Positions 1 through 8,492 are shown, counted from the first letter of the stretch. The stretch is DNA of 64,000 nucleotides from Micromonospora sp. FIMYZ51 (GCF_038246755.1 NZ_CP134706.1:6885501-6949500), one strand, 5' to 3'. Made by a program: numbers and translations. Notes: generated by a model not told the origin, from the letters alone.

Positions 1-2040
1 CTGCACCATCGTGCCGGCCCGGCCCCGGCCGAGGAACAGCCGCCCGGCCGCCGGCCCGCACAGCTGCCGCTCGCGGCGACCGGCTTCGTCGGTCGCGAGC
101 CGGAACTGGCCCTGCTGGACGCCGCAGTGGCCGCAACGGAGCCGGCCACCGTGGTGATCTCGGCGATCAGCGGTATGGCCGGCGTCGGCAAGACCGCGCT
201 GGCGCTGCGCTGGGCCCACCGGGTAGTCGACCGCTTCCCCGACGGCCAGCTCTACCTCAACCTGCGCGGCTACGACGAGGCCGAGGCAATGACCCCGGCC
301 GAGGCGCTACGCAGCTTCCTTGAGGCCCTCGGCGTGCCCGATGCCCGCATTCCGGTCACCACCGACGCCCGGGCCGGTCTCTATCGCAGCCTGTTGGCGG
401 CCCGCCAGATGCTCATCGTGCTGGACAACGCCCGCGACACCGAGCAGGTGCGCCCGCTGCTGCCCGGCACCGGCCACGGCGCCGTCGTCATCACCAGCCG
501 CGACCAGCTCACCGCCCTCGTCGCGGCGGAGCGTGCCCGCTCGGTGACCCTGGACGTGCTTACCGACGAGGAGTCCCGGCGCCTGCTGCGCAACTGGCTC
601 GGCGCCGACCGGATCGCCCGCGAACCGGCCGCGGTCGCCGACATCATCGAGGCCGCGAGCCGCCTGCCGCTCGCTCTGTCCATTGTGGCGGCACGGATCG
701 CCGCCAAGCCGGCCTTCCCGCTCGCCGCATTCGCCGCCGAACTGCGCCCGCGCGACTCCCGACTGGACGCCCTCGCTGACGGCGATGTGCGGCGCGTGTT
801 CTCCTGGTCCTACCGGGCGCTGAGCGAGCCGGCCGCGCGGCTGTTCCGCCTGCTCGGCCTGCATCCCGGCCCCGATTTCACCAGCCCGGTCGCCGCGGCA
901 CTGACCGGCGTCGAGCCGGCCAGGGTCCGCTCGACGCTGCGCGAGCTGACCCGGCTGCACCTGCTCATCGAGCATCAGCCCGACCGCTACACGCTGCATG
1001 ATCTTCTGCGGACCTACGCGGCCGAGCTGGTCGGCGAGTCCGAGCCGGACGATCAGCGGGAGGCCGCCCTGCACCGCCTGTTCGACTACTACCTCCACAC
1101 GGGCTACCCCGCAGCTCGCCTGCTCCAGCCGCAGTGGCAGCCGATCACGCCCGAGCCGCCGCTGCCGGCGAGCTTCGCGACGCCGCCGACCGCCCGCGAG
1201 ACGGCCCTCGACTGGTTCACCACCGAACACCACGTGCTGGTCCGGATCGTGCGGCAGGCGGCCGAGTTCGGCTTCAACTCGTACGCCTGGCAGCTCGCCT
1301 GGGCGGTGACGGCGTTCCTCGCTCCGCGCGGTCTCTGGCAGGACCAGCTCGCCGTCCAGGAGGTCGCCGTCTCCGCCGCCGAGAAAGCCGGCGACGAGTC
1401 CGGACAGGCTCTGTCGAACCGCCTGCTGGCCCGCGCCGCCCTGCGCCTCGGCAGGCACGACGACGCCGAGACCCGGCTGGAGTCGGCGTTGTCACTCTAC
1501 GAGCGGATCGGTGACCTGGCCGGGCAGGCGCAGGTCCTGCACAGCCGCACCGAGTTGGCGTACGAGCGAGGCCGCCCCGACGAGGCCATCGCGCACGGTG
1601 AGCGAGCCCTGGTGCTGCACCGCCTGGCCGGCACGCCCGCCGGTGAGGCGCGCACGCTGAACGCGATCGGCTACATCCAGGCGACGACCGGCGACTTCCA
1701 CCGGGCCATCACCCACTGCACGGAGGCCCTGAGCATCCTGTGGAAGATCGACGACCACAACGGGCAGGCGGCCACGCTGGACAGCCTGGGCTTCGCCTAC
1801 GCCGGGCTGGGTGATCACGGCCACGCCGCCGAACTGTACGAACAGTCGATCCAGCTGTTCCGCGACTCCGCCGACCGCTATCACGAGGCGGAGACGCTGA
1901 CCCGGCTCGGCGACGTCCGGCTGGCCATGGGCGACCGCGAGGCGGCCCGCTCGGCGTGGCAGCTGGCCGTACGCATCTACGAGGCCCTGGACGACCCGGC
2001 GGCGGACGACGCCCGCCGCCGGCTCTCCCAGCTCGCTTAG
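1..2040 (+). CDS. AfsR/SARP-like NB-ARC ATPase regulator with TPRs, 5' truncated
   Basis: The reading frame is open from base 1, so the gene begins upstream; 679 residues are visible. The first residues (PLAATGFVGREPEL) are the linker that normally precedes an NB-ARC ATPase. The P-loop GMAGVGKTAL lies near in-window residues 59-68 and the Walker B strand LIVLD near 138-142. A winged-helix ARC2-like part follows, and the last ~240 residues are TPR repeats rich in A/L/Y. In the AfsR/DnrI group this ATPase-TPR unit sits behind an OmpR-type DNA-binding and BTAD module, which would lie outside the window. The likely role is a cytoplasmic, nucleotide-switched transcription activator, often of specialised metabolism; the target cannot be seen. 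An N-terminal domain other than BTAD is possible. Confidence 0.9.
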   Translation: MHHRAGPAPAEEQPPGRRPAQLPLAATGFVGREPELALLDAAVAATEPATVVISAISGMAGVGKTALALRWAHRVVDRFPDGQLYLNLRGYDEAEAMTPAEALRSFLEALGVPDARIPVTTDARAGLYRSLLAARQMLIVLDNARDTEQVRPLLPGTGHGAVVITSRDQLTALVAAERARSVTLDVLTDEESRRLLRNWLGADRIAREPAAVADIIEAASRLPLALSIVAARIAAKPAFPLAAFAAELRPRDSRLDALADGDVRRVFSWSYRALSEPAARLFRLLGLHPGPDFTSPVAAALTGVEPARVRSTLRELTRLHLLIEHQPDRYTLHDLLRTYAAELVGESEPDDQREAALHRLFDYYLHTGYPAARLLQPQWQPITPEPPLPASFATPPTARETALDWFTTEHHVLVRIVRQAAEFGFNSYAWQLAWAVTAFLAPRGLWQDQLAVQEVAVSAAEKAGDESGQALSNRLLARAALRLGRHDDAETRLESALSLYERIGDLAGQAQVLHSRTELAYERGRPDEAIAHGERALVLHRLAGTPAGEARTLNAIGYIQATTGDFHRAITHCTEALSILWKIDDHNGQAATLDSLGFAYAGLGDHGHAAELYEQSIQLFRDSADRYHEAETLTRLGDVRLAMGDREAARSAWQLAVRIYEALDDPAADDARRRLSQLA

Positions 2041-2094
2041 CGAAGCCATTCTCGGTCGAGGTTCACTCCCTGCTTTACCGCGGCCCCTTCGTGG

Positions 2095-3063
2095 TCATCG
2101 CCCGCCCGGCGCGTTTGTGGAAGGCTCGGCCGGCGCGCCGTCGATGGTGGTACCACGGGTACTGCGCAGGCTCGAGACGATGGAGACGGTGATCGTCGCG
2201 ACGATCACGCCGAGGGTGACCGGGATGGGAAGCTTGCCGACCGGGGTCTCGGACAGGATGAGCTTGACGCCCGCGAAGACGAGCAGGACGGCCAGGCCGT
2301 AGTGCAGGTGCACGAAGCGGCGCAACAGCCCGGCCAGGCAGAAGTAGAGGCTGCGCAGGCCGAGGATGGCGAACGCGTTGGCGGTCCAGACAATGAACGT
2401 GCTTGTGGTGATCGCCAGGATCGCGGCGACGGAGTCGATGGCGAAGATCAGGTCGGTGGCCTCGACCGCGATGAGCACGACGAACAGCAGGGTGGCGACG
2501 CGCTTGCCGTTGACTCGGGTGAAAAATTTGTCGCCGTGGTAGGCCGGGTCGGTCGGAATGACGCGGCGGACCAGGCGCACAGCGGGGTTACGGTCGGGCA
2601 GAGTCTGCTCGCCGTGCTGGAACGCCATCTTGTAGCCGGTGTAGATCAGGAAGGCCCCGAAAACGTACGCGGTCCAGAAGAAGGTCTCCAGCAGTTCGGC
2701 GCCGACGAAGATGAACACCAACCGGAACGCCAGGGCACCGATGACGCCCCAGAAGAGCACCTTGTGCTGGAAGGCGGCGGGGACGGCGAAATAGCTGAAG
2801 ATCAGCGCGAAGACGAAGACGTTGTCGATCGACAGCGCTTTCTCGATGAGATAGCCGGCGTAGTAGGTGCCAGCCACTTCGCCGCCCTGCCAGGCCCACA
2901 GCACGACGCCGAAGAGCAGTCCGGCGGCGATCCAGATGCCGGACCAGATCGCGGCCTCCCGGAAGCCGATGACATGGTTGTCGCGGTGCAGGAACAGATC
3001 GATCGCGAGCATTGCGGCGATCGCCAACATCAGCAGCGCCCAGACCCACCAGGAGACGGTCAT
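2095..3063 (-). CDS. TerC family integral membrane protein, probable Mn2+ exporter
   Basis: The protein has 322 residues with about eight or nine hydrophobic segments. It contains the family signature SIDNVFVFALIF near residues 75-86 and a second acidic membrane motif FAIDSVAAIL. TerC/Alx proteins move metals, mainly manganese, out across the membrane. I start at the ATG at 3063 (MTVSWWVW) rather than further upstream, because the sequence before it is the riboswitch leader and a GAAAGG Shine-Dalgarno lies about 10 bases ahead. The leader carries a yybP-ykoY motif, which matches Mn2+-controlled expression. The gene stands alone and converges with the AfsR-like gene. The TerC family is clear; manganese as substrate is inferred from the riboswitch. 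Confidence 0.93.
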   Translation of the reverse strand: MTVSWWVWALLMLAIAAMLAIDLFLHRDNHVIGFREAAIWSGIWIAAGLLFGVVLWAWQGGEVAGTYYAGYLIEKALSIDNVFVFALIFSYFAVPAAFQHKVLFWGVIGALAFRLVFIFVGAELLETFFWTAYVFGAFLIYTGYKMAFQHGEQTLPDRNPAVRLVRRVIPTDPAYHGDKFFTRVNGKRVATLLFVVLIAVEATDLIFAIDSVAAILAITTSTFIVWTANAFAILGLRSLYFCLAGLLRRFVHLHYGLAVLLVFAGVKLILSETPVGKLPIPVTLGVIVATITVSIVSSLRSTRGTTIDGAPAEPSTNAPGGR

Positions 3064-3103
3064 GCGGGAATGCCTTTCGTCCAGCCGGCCGGGCAGCAGC
3101 CGG

Positions 3104-3222
3104 CACTGTCGGACGAAGGTCTCCCCGGGCCACCGCATCGGTGGCTGCGCGGCCGGAACCCGGATAGGCCGAGAACGTACTGACGGCGGCGCGTGGATCG
3201 TCGGGTACTCCCCCTCGAACTA
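3104..3222 (-). ncRNA. yybP-ykoY manganese riboswitch in the terC leader
   Basis: Read on the minus strand, the leader contains the conserved pieces of the yybP-ykoY Mn2+ aptamer in order. GGGGGAGTA is at 3214-3206, GCCGTCAGTACG at about 3187-3176, and GGGGAGACCTTCG at 3126-3114. P1 can form between CGAGGG (3217-3212) and CCTTCG (3119-3114). The downstream segment GGACGAAAGG (3082-3073) includes the terC Shine-Dalgarno and can instead pair with CCTTCGTCC (3119-3111). This is consistent with Mn2+ favouring P1 and freeing the ribosome site. The call rests on matching remembered consensus blocks; no covariance search was possible. Confidence 0.82.
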
Positions 3223-3228
3223 CGATCC

Positions 3229-3258
3229 ATTATTCACGAAGCATGCTTCCCATGTCAA
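3229..3258 (-). promoter_or_regulatory. Promoter of terC riboswitch transcript
   Basis: On the minus strand TTGACA (3258-3253) is followed after 18 bases by AATAAT (3234-3229). This is a near-consensus housekeeping-sigma promoter, unusually good for this GC-rich genome. The predicted start is near 3222, exactly where the riboswitch aptamer begins. Confidence 0.75.
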
Positions 3259-3355
3259 CGCCCACCCGTCTGTGCGGCCATCCGTGGGAACTCCTGGTTC
3301 TTGTGCGCTCGCTGGCTCCCCGCACGTGTCGCAGCCTGATCGTAGGCTCACCGTC

Positions 3356-4228
3356 ATGACGACGAGACGGACAATCACCCTTGCCGCGCCCGGTGTCGAC
3401 CTGGTCTATGACGTGCGCGGACCACTCCCGCCAGCTGGCGGTCGGCCCGCACTACTCATGATCGGTCAGCCGATGACGGCGGAGGGCTTTGACGCCCTCG
3501 CCGCTAACTTCACGGACCGCACGGTTGTCACCTACGACCCGCGCGGCCTGGGCCGCAGCATCCGCACGGACGGCCGGTCCGACCACACGCCGCAACAGCA
3601 GGCAGCCGACCTTCACCTGCTGATCGAGGCGCTCGACGCCGGGCCGGTCGACGTATTCGCGAGCAGCGGCGGCGCGGTGACCGCGCTCGAACTGGTCGCG
3701 ACCCACCCCGGCGACGTCGTCACGCTGGTCGCACACGAGCCGCCGATCAACGCCGTGCTGCCCGACGCCGCAGGCGCCGAGCGCGCCCGGGCCGCCTTTC
3801 ACGAGGCATACCAGGCGAACGGCTTCGGCGCGGGCATGGCCGCATTCACCGCGATGACGTCCTGGCAGGGCGAGTTCACCGACGACTACTTCGCCCAGCC
3901 CATGCCTGACCCGGCGATGCTCGGCATGCCGGCTGACGACGGCACCCGCGATGATCCGTTGTTGTCGAAGAACTCGTGGGCGATCAGTGACTACCGACCC
4001 GACCCGGGCCTGCTCACCGCGGCATCGACCCGAATCGTGATCGCGGTCGGAGAGGAGTCGGCGGGAACCTATACCGCGCGTACGGCCATCGGCACTGCGG
4101 CGTTGCTCGGCCAGGAGGCCGTGGTGTTCCCAAGCCATCACGGCGGCTTCCTCGGCGGTCAGTTCGGTTACGCGGGCAAGCCCGAGGAATTCGCCGCGAG
4201 GCTCCGCGAGGTTTTGGCCGCCGGCTGA
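3356..4228 (+). CDS. Alpha/beta-fold hydrolase
   Basis: The 290-residue protein has an alpha/beta hydrolase layout. An N-terminal strand region leads to TYDPRGLGRS (about 59-68), a common turn before the nucleophile. The nucleophile elbow FASSGGA places Ser104 as the likely catalytic serine. The acid is probably in the IVIAVGEES stretch and the histidine in SHHGGF near residue 263. The ATG at 3356 is chosen because translation from further upstream would run through the terC promoter region. It is a single gene between terC and a dioxygenase facing the other way. The substrate is unknown; the family includes esterases, haloperoxidases and lactonases. Confidence 0.85.
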   Translation: MTTRRTITLAAPGVDLVYDVRGPLPPAGGRPALLMIGQPMTAEGFDALAANFTDRTVVTYDPRGLGRSIRTDGRSDHTPQQQAADLHLLIEALDAGPVDVFASSGGAVTALELVATHPGDVVTLVAHEPPINAVLPDAAGAERARAAFHEAYQANGFGAGMAAFTAMTSWQGEFTDDYFAQPMPDPAMLGMPADDGTRDDPLLSKNSWAISDYRPDPGLLTAASTRIVIAVGEESAGTYTARTAIGTAALLGQEAVVFPSHHGGFLGGQFGYAGKPEEFAARLREVLAAG

Positions 4229-4312
4229 CGATCGCCGGTCCACGTAGTCGGTGTCGCGCTCTTCTCGGCTAAGAGCGTATGCGCCGGTCGGTCGCCGGCC
4301 GCGCGTGCCAGG

Positions 4313-5194
4313 TCAGATGTTCGAGGTGTCGGGCGGCAGGTCGTCCGGAGGCCGCGGGGACCCTTTTTCGCTGGTGACCTCTGGGCAGGCGAGACCGAGG
4401 GTGTAGGCCGTCATCGAAAGCGAGCCGTAGGCGTAGCCGTCCACCAGCACGTCGATGTCGGAGATGCCCGAAGCCGAGGCGAGGCCGGCGAGGTACAGCG
4501 CCGGGATGAAGTGGTCGGGCGTCGGCACGGCGAGGCGGTAGTCGCGGTGGCTGTCCAGGGCCGCGAACTCGGCGGGGTCGCTCAGCATGCGGGCCTTGGC
4601 GTCCTCGTCGAAGCGTCGCGCCCAGTCGTACCCGTCGTCGGTGAGTCTCCAGTCCATGCTGCGGAGGTTGTGCACCACGTTCCCGCTGGCGACGATGAGA
4701 ACACCCCGCTCACGCAGCGTGGCCAACTTGGCACCGAGCTCGACGTGGTAGTCGAACGGCTTGTCGGCGTTGATGCTGAGCTGCACGACGGGGATGGACG
4801 CGTCGGGAAAGGCGTGCGTCAGGACCGACCAGGTGCCGTGGTCGATGCCCCAGCTGTCAACGTCCGCGCCGATCCAGGTCGGGTGGACGACGTCGCTGAT
4901 CTCGGTGGCCAGCTCGGGCAGCCCGGGCGCAGGGTACTGGACGTCGAAGAGTTCCTGCGGGAACCCATAGAAGTCGTGGATCGTCCGGGGCCTGGGCATG
5001 GCGGTGACCGCGGTGGCGTTGATGTACCAGTGCGCGCTGACGACGAGGATGGCCCGCGGGCGGGGCACGGACGCGCCAAAGGCCCGCCAGGCCGTGGTGT
5101 AGCGGTTGACTTCGAGGGCGTTCATCGGGTTGCCGTGGCCGAAGAACACCGCGGGCATGAGACCCGTCGACCCGTCGGTGGCTGATGCGCTCAC
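4313..5194 (-). CDS. LigB/DODA-type extradiol ring-cleavage dioxygenase (YgiD-like)
   Basis: The 293-residue protein matches the DODA/YgiD group of class III extradiol dioxygenases. Family-type metal ligands are visible: His20 in FFGHGNPMNAL and His55 in VSAHWY. Candidate active-site histidines are His119 in GIDHGTW and His175 in ASGNVVHNL. Enzymes of this group use a divalent metal to open catechol-type rings such as DOPA; the natural bacterial substrate is often unknown. The length is slightly above the usual ~260-280 because of a Pro/Ser-rich C-terminal tail (PRPPDDLPPDTS). It is transcribed alone, toward the hydrolase gene. Confidence 0.9.
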   Translation of the reverse strand: MSASATDGSTGLMPAVFFGHGNPMNALEVNRYTTAWRAFGASVPRPRAILVVSAHWYINATAVTAMPRPRTIHDFYGFPQELFDVQYPAPGLPELATEISDVVHPTWIGADVDSWGIDHGTWSVLTHAFPDASIPVVQLSINADKPFDYHVELGAKLATLRERGVLIVASGNVVHNLRSMDWRLTDDGYDWARRFDEDAKARMLSDPAEFAALDSHRDYRLAVPTPDHFIPALYLAGLASASGISDIDVLVDGYAYGSLSMTAYTLGLACPEVTSEKGSPRPPDDLPPDTSNI

Positions 5195-5361
5195 GATCGT
5201 GGCCCTCCTCGGTGCGCGTGTCGCCTGCCAGCGAACGGCAGGTGGCCGTGCCGGGCACGCCTTCAGACTAGGGCTTCCGGCAGAGCCAGGGGATCGTCAA
5301 CGGCTCTGGCGTACTCGGCCACACGGCAGCTGAGCATTCGGAACAGGACGGCAACGACTCG

Positions 5362-5409
5362 ACAAAAAGCAAAGGCGTCTGACCTACACTTCCGCAGGTC
5401 AGACGCCTT
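5362..5409 (-). terminator. Rho-independent terminator of tRNA-Arg
   Basis: A perfect 14-bp stem (5372-5385 with 5396-5409) is followed on the minus strand by TTGCTTTTTG. It lies about 10 bases beyond the 3' end of tRNA-Arg, so it ends that transcript. Confidence 0.85.
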
Positions 5410-5418
5410 ATGATCTTG

Positions 5419-5491
5419 CGCGCCCGAAGGGACTCGAACCCCTAACCTTCTGATCCGTAGTCAGATGCTCTATCCGTTGAGCTACGGGCGC
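5419..5491 (-). tRNA. tRNA-Arg(ACG)
   Basis: The minus strand folds into a 73-nt cloverleaf. The acceptor stem is GCGCCCG/CGGGCGC, the D-arm is GCTCAACGGATAGAGC, the anticodon loop CTACGGA gives ACG, and the T-arm contains GGTTCGAGTCC. No CCA is encoded. The anticodon A34 would be edited to inosine to read CGN codons. Confidence 0.97.
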
Positions 5492-5827
5492 TGGTGCTCG
5501 GCCAGTTTACACACCTGGCCTTCGCGTGCAGACTTCGGGACCCGCCGGTCGACTCGTCCCAGATCGCCTGCCTTCGGCGACCACGTTACCCGACCAAGGT
5601 CCCACCCACGCAACGGGGTTCCGCGTTGCTGCCACCTCCCCGCCCTGGCCGCCGCCGACCGACAGGCAGCCACGTACGCAGCCGTGAGCCAGGCTCCGGT
5701 CTCGCTCGACCGGGGAGAACAAAGCGACGATCCACGCGGCAGGTTGCCTTGGACATTTCTCGATCCCTCGCAACAATCGGGCAAAACACGCTAACGGCCC
5801 GCTGGCTCTCACGGAAGTGAGATCACT
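5492..5827. other. Intergenic stretch, tRNA promoter side
   Basis: These 336 bases hold no convincing gene. On the minus strand TAAACT (5509-5504) is a plausible -10 element for tRNA-Arg, giving a start about seven bases before the mature 5' end. The right part must hold the promoter of the secreted protein gene; its ribosome site GGAAGTGAG lies just before the ATG at 5828. No repeats were seen. Confidence 0.5.
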
Positions 5828-6604
5828 ATGAAAAGGTCCATTCGGATAGGCGGCGCGCTGGGCATCGTCACCCTTGCCCTCTCCGCCTCGGCCGCCGCGA
5901 CGTCGCGCCCGCTGCTGCCACCAACCACCGGCTGGGCCGAGGGCGACCTGCCGCCGGTGACCCAACCGTTTCCCACTCCTGGGTCCGAGCCCAGTTGGCA
6001 GGGGTACGTGGCACCGCCGCGCTACCCGATGGCCACGCCGTCGAGCGCCTCAGCGCCGGATCCGTCCCGCTCGACTGCAAAACCCGTGCCAGGCCCGACC
6101 GGCCGCGTCGGTGAACCTGCGCCAAGCTCGACCGGCGCCCCCGCGAAACCCGCGCCAAGCCCGACCGGCACCCCCGCGAAGCCGCAGGAGAGGCCAGCCA
6201 CGAAGCCGCAGGAGAAACCAGCTACGAAACCGAAGGACAGGCCAGCTACCAAGCCGAAGAAGACGCCAGCTGCGAAGCCGGAGGTCGTCCGGCTCACCCC
6301 GGTCACCGCGCTCGGGTCGCAGGCGACCATCGACCGGCGAAGGTTGGTGACCTGGATGACGTCGCCCACCTGCCTCCTCGCGGGGCACGACTACGCCGGC
6401 TGGGACTGGATCGACGACCTGGAGAAGGGCACGATCGTCAAGGTCACCACCGGCCCGTGTGCCGGACGCTACCGAGTGACCGGCCACCGGTGGCAGGCAC
6501 GCAAGGGCGGGCCGATCCCCTCCTGGATGAGCCGCACCGACCTGGTTCTTCAGACCTGTACCGGAGCTTCGGGCACCGGCTTCAGCCTCGCCCGGCGACT
6601 CTGA
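5828..6604 (+). CDS. Secreted sortase-like protein with Lys/Pro repeat linker
   Basis: The 258-residue protein begins with a signal peptide (KR, then GGALGIVTLALSASAAA; cleavage about residue 24). Residues ~60-155 form a Pro/Lys/Ala linker of repeats such as ATKPQEKP and ATKPKDRP, typical of cell-wall-spanning segments. The last ~100 residues look like a small sortase domain. His187 is in AGHDYAGWDW, Cys244 in LVLQTCTG (the TLxTC-like motif), and Arg256/257 in SLARRL, giving the His-Cys-Arg triad in the right order. Sortases cleave sorting signals and attach proteins to the wall; no substrate or pilin gene is nearby. The linker puts the catalytic domain far from the membrane, which is unusual because most sortases keep an N-terminal membrane anchor. 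A non-sortase wall protein cannot be excluded. Confidence 0.7.
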   Translation: MKRSIRIGGALGIVTLALSASAAATSRPLLPPTTGWAEGDLPPVTQPFPTPGSEPSWQGYVAPPRYPMATPSSASAPDPSRSTAKPVPGPTGRVGEPAPSSTGAPAKPAPSPTGTPAKPQERPATKPQEKPATKPKDRPATKPKKTPAAKPEVVRLTPVTALGSQATIDRRRLVTWMTSPTCLLAGHDYAGWDWIDDLEKGTIVKVTTGPCAGRYRVTGHRWQARKGGPIPSWMSRTDLVLQTCTGASGTGFSLARRL

Positions 6605-6620
6605 TCGGCTGCGGCGCAGC

Positions 6621-6652
6621 ACAAGAAAAGCCGCGTCCCAGCGGACGCGGCT
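6621..6652 (-). terminator. Terminator of tRNA-Ser(GCT)
   Basis: A perfect 10-bp stem (6629-6638 with 6643-6652; AGCCGCGTCC arm) with a 4-base loop is followed on the minus strand by TTTCTTGT. It also lies just past the stop of the convergent sortase-like gene, so it may act in both directions. Confidence 0.78.
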
Positions 6653-6694
6653 CAAGATCTTGATGTTGGACGATGTTCCGCCCGGCCTTTCGAG

Positions 6695-6785
6695 CGGAGA
6701 CTCCGGGATTCGAACCCGGGAGGGGCTTTAAGACCCCAACCGCATTAGCAGTGCGGCGCCATAGACCAGACTAGGCGAAGTCTCC
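6695..6785 (-). tRNA. tRNA-Ser(GCT)
   Basis: The minus strand gives a 91-nt class II tRNA. The acceptor is GGAGACT/AGTCTCC, the anticodon loop CTGCTAA gives GCT, the long variable arm is typical of serine tRNAs, and the T-arm has GGTTCGAATCC. A possible -10 element TATCCT lies at 6818-6813 on the same strand. It reads AGC/AGT codons. Confidence 0.97.
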
Positions 6786-6929
6786 CCGGTGGCCCGCAGA
6801 CCACCGCGCCCGAGGATACAGGCCACGCCCGGCCGGGGGCAAAGCGACTACCGGAACGAGGCGTCCGAGGTCGGATCGGCCGCTTATCACCGCTGTGCGC
6901 AGCCGTGATCAGGACTACGCTCCATCGAC

Positions 6930-8459
6930 ATGCAGGAGCAGCCGCCCAGCGAGGAGACCAAGCCGGAATCTGCCGAGCGAGCACGCCGGCGCTCCCCGAA
7001 GGCGACCTTCACGCCGCCGCCCGTACCCACACCGCCGGCCCAGGACCCGCCGGGTGACTCCGACCCGCCGCGCCGTCGGCGAACGAAGGCCGCCCCGAGC
7101 GTGTTCTTCCAGCCGCCGCCGGCCCCGGAGCAGTCGCCGCCAGTCCCCGGATCGGTCGTACCGCCGGTGACGTCGGCGGCGCCGTTCGCGGTGGCCCCGG
7201 CAAACGCCGAGGAGCACCGGGACGCGCAGCCGGCACCGGCACCGAACGCCCGGGGCCGCCGGTCGACTGCCGCCGCAGCGTCGAGCCCCACCTCGACGGG
7301 AGGGCGGGCCGCCCCGAGACCGAGGAAGACCGCCGCCAGGAAGGCCGGGCCACAAGTTACCGAAGCCGAGCAGACCGGAGCCGAACCACAAGTGACCAGC
7401 CCTCAGCCGACTGAAGCCGGGACCGAAGCGGTTGCCGCCCCACCGGCCGAGGCCGGCAAGGATGCCGCACCGGGTCGGGCCAAGAAGGCAACGGCCAGGA
7501 AGACGCCCGCGAAGAAGACGGCGGCGGCACCGGTCAAGGCCACGCGGGCCCGAAAGGCCAGCACACCCGCCACGAGCACGAGCACGGACACCGCCACAAG
7601 CACGGACACAGCCACGGCCACGGCCACGGGCACGGACACCGCCACGAGCACGGACACAGCCACGGGCACGGGCACGGGCACGGACACCGCCACGGGCACG
7701 GGCACGGACACCGCCACGGGCACGGGCACGGACACACCGACGGACACAGCCACGGCCACGAGCACGGACACACCGACCACGGACACAGCCACAGCCACCG
7801 TCCCGAGCACAGGTATGGGCACGGAATCGGAGCTGCGGGCGCTCGTGGCGCGCGTACGCGATCATCCGGGTTTTGCTCCGGAGTTGCTGGCGCTGACCGC
7901 GGTGGAGGCGCTCGGCCCACCGGCCGGCGCGTGGGCCCGGCGGCTGCGGGAGACCTACCCGCAGGCGGACGGCGACGGGCTGGCCCGGCTGGCGACCCAA
8001 CGGTTCGTCCGGCAGGCCGCGATCGGTGGCGCAAGCGCCGCCCTGGCCGGGGCCTTCGCTCCGGCGGTCGAGTTGGCTGCGGTGCTCTGGTCACAGGCGA
8101 ACCTGGTGCTGCACCTGGCGGCGGCGTACGACCGCGATCCGGCGCACCCGGAGCGGGCGGCGGAGCTGCTGGTCCTGACCCAGGTGCATCCGGACCTGAC
8201 AAGCGCGCGAATGGCGCTGGCGGCGGCGCGGGCGGCCGACGGGCCAGCTGAGGCGCCGGGGCCGCGCGCGGTGGAGGCCGCCTGGCGGCTGGCCGCCCCG
8301 CTTACCGCGCAGGCCAGTGGCTGGCTGGCCCTGCGGCTGGTGTCCCGACTGATCCCCGGTGCGGCGGTGCTCGCCGCGGCAGCCGGTGACTCGGCCGCCG
8401 CGCAGCGCCTGGCCGCCCGCGCCATCGCCAGCTACCGCCCACCCCGCCGGCCGAGTTGA
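6930..8459 (+). CDS. Low-complexity H1-like/Thr-repeat protein with EcsC-like C-terminal domain
   Basis: The 509-residue protein has three parts. Residues 1-~180 are Pro/Ala-rich and disordered. Residues ~180-220 are lysine-rich with histone-H1-like AKKATARKTPAKK runs. Residues ~220-295 alternate Thr with Ala, Asp, Ser or Gly, encoded by a hexanucleotide DNA repeat. The last ~200 residues are a folded, hydrophobic helical domain (RQAAIGGASAALAGAF, then a helix with LWSQANLVLHLAAAYDRD). That domain resembles EcsC-type domains, whose Gln/Asn-rich helix and AxxYxxD pattern it shares; this is judged from pattern only. No signal peptide is seen. The function is unknown. The repeat length probably varies between strains. 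It stands alone between a tRNA gene and the convergent CPBP gene. Confidence 0.72.
   Translation: MQEQPPSEETKPESAERARRRSPKATFTPPPVPTPPAQDPPGDSDPPRRRRTKAAPSVFFQPPPAPEQSPPVPGSVVPPVTSAAPFAVAPANAEEHRDAQPAPAPNARGRRSTAAAASSPTSTGGRAAPRPRKTAARKAGPQVTEAEQTGAEPQVTSPQPTEAGTEAVAAPPAEAGKDAAPGRAKKATARKTPAKKTAAAPVKATRARKASTPATSTSTDTATSTDTATATATGTDTATSTDTATGTGTGTDTATGTGTDTATGTGTDTPTDTATATSTDTPTTDTATATVPSTGMGTESELRALVARVRDHPGFAPELLALTAVEALGPPAGAWARRLRETYPQADGDGLARLATQRFVRQAAIGGASAALAGAFAPAVELAAVLWSQANLVLHLAAAYDRDPAHPERAAELLVLTQVHPDLTSARMALAAARAADGPAEAPGPRAVEAAWRLAAPLTAQASGWLALRLVSRLIPGAAVLAAAAGDSAAAQRLAARAIASYRPPRRPS
7574..7802 (+). repeat. Hexanucleotide tandem repeat inside coding sequence
   Basis: About 38 units of a 6-bp motif CACGGN/CACNGC vary mostly in the last bases (CACGGA, CACGGC, CACGAG). 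Every unit adds two codons, so the repeat stays in frame and codes for alternating Thr-X. Such tracts change length by slippage without breaking the frame. Confidence 0.9.
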
Positions 8460-8492
8460 CCGGAGGCCGGGTCGAAGCCAGGTGAACCCGGG

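Noticed and set aside
2867..3355. Upstream extension of the alpha/beta hydrolase frame
   Set aside because: It crosses the terC promoter and riboswitch leader. The ATG at 3356 gives the natural family N-terminus.
7574..7802. CRISPR-like regular repeat
   Set aside because: Units are 6 bp with no spacers and are fully coding in the + frame, so it is a microsatellite.
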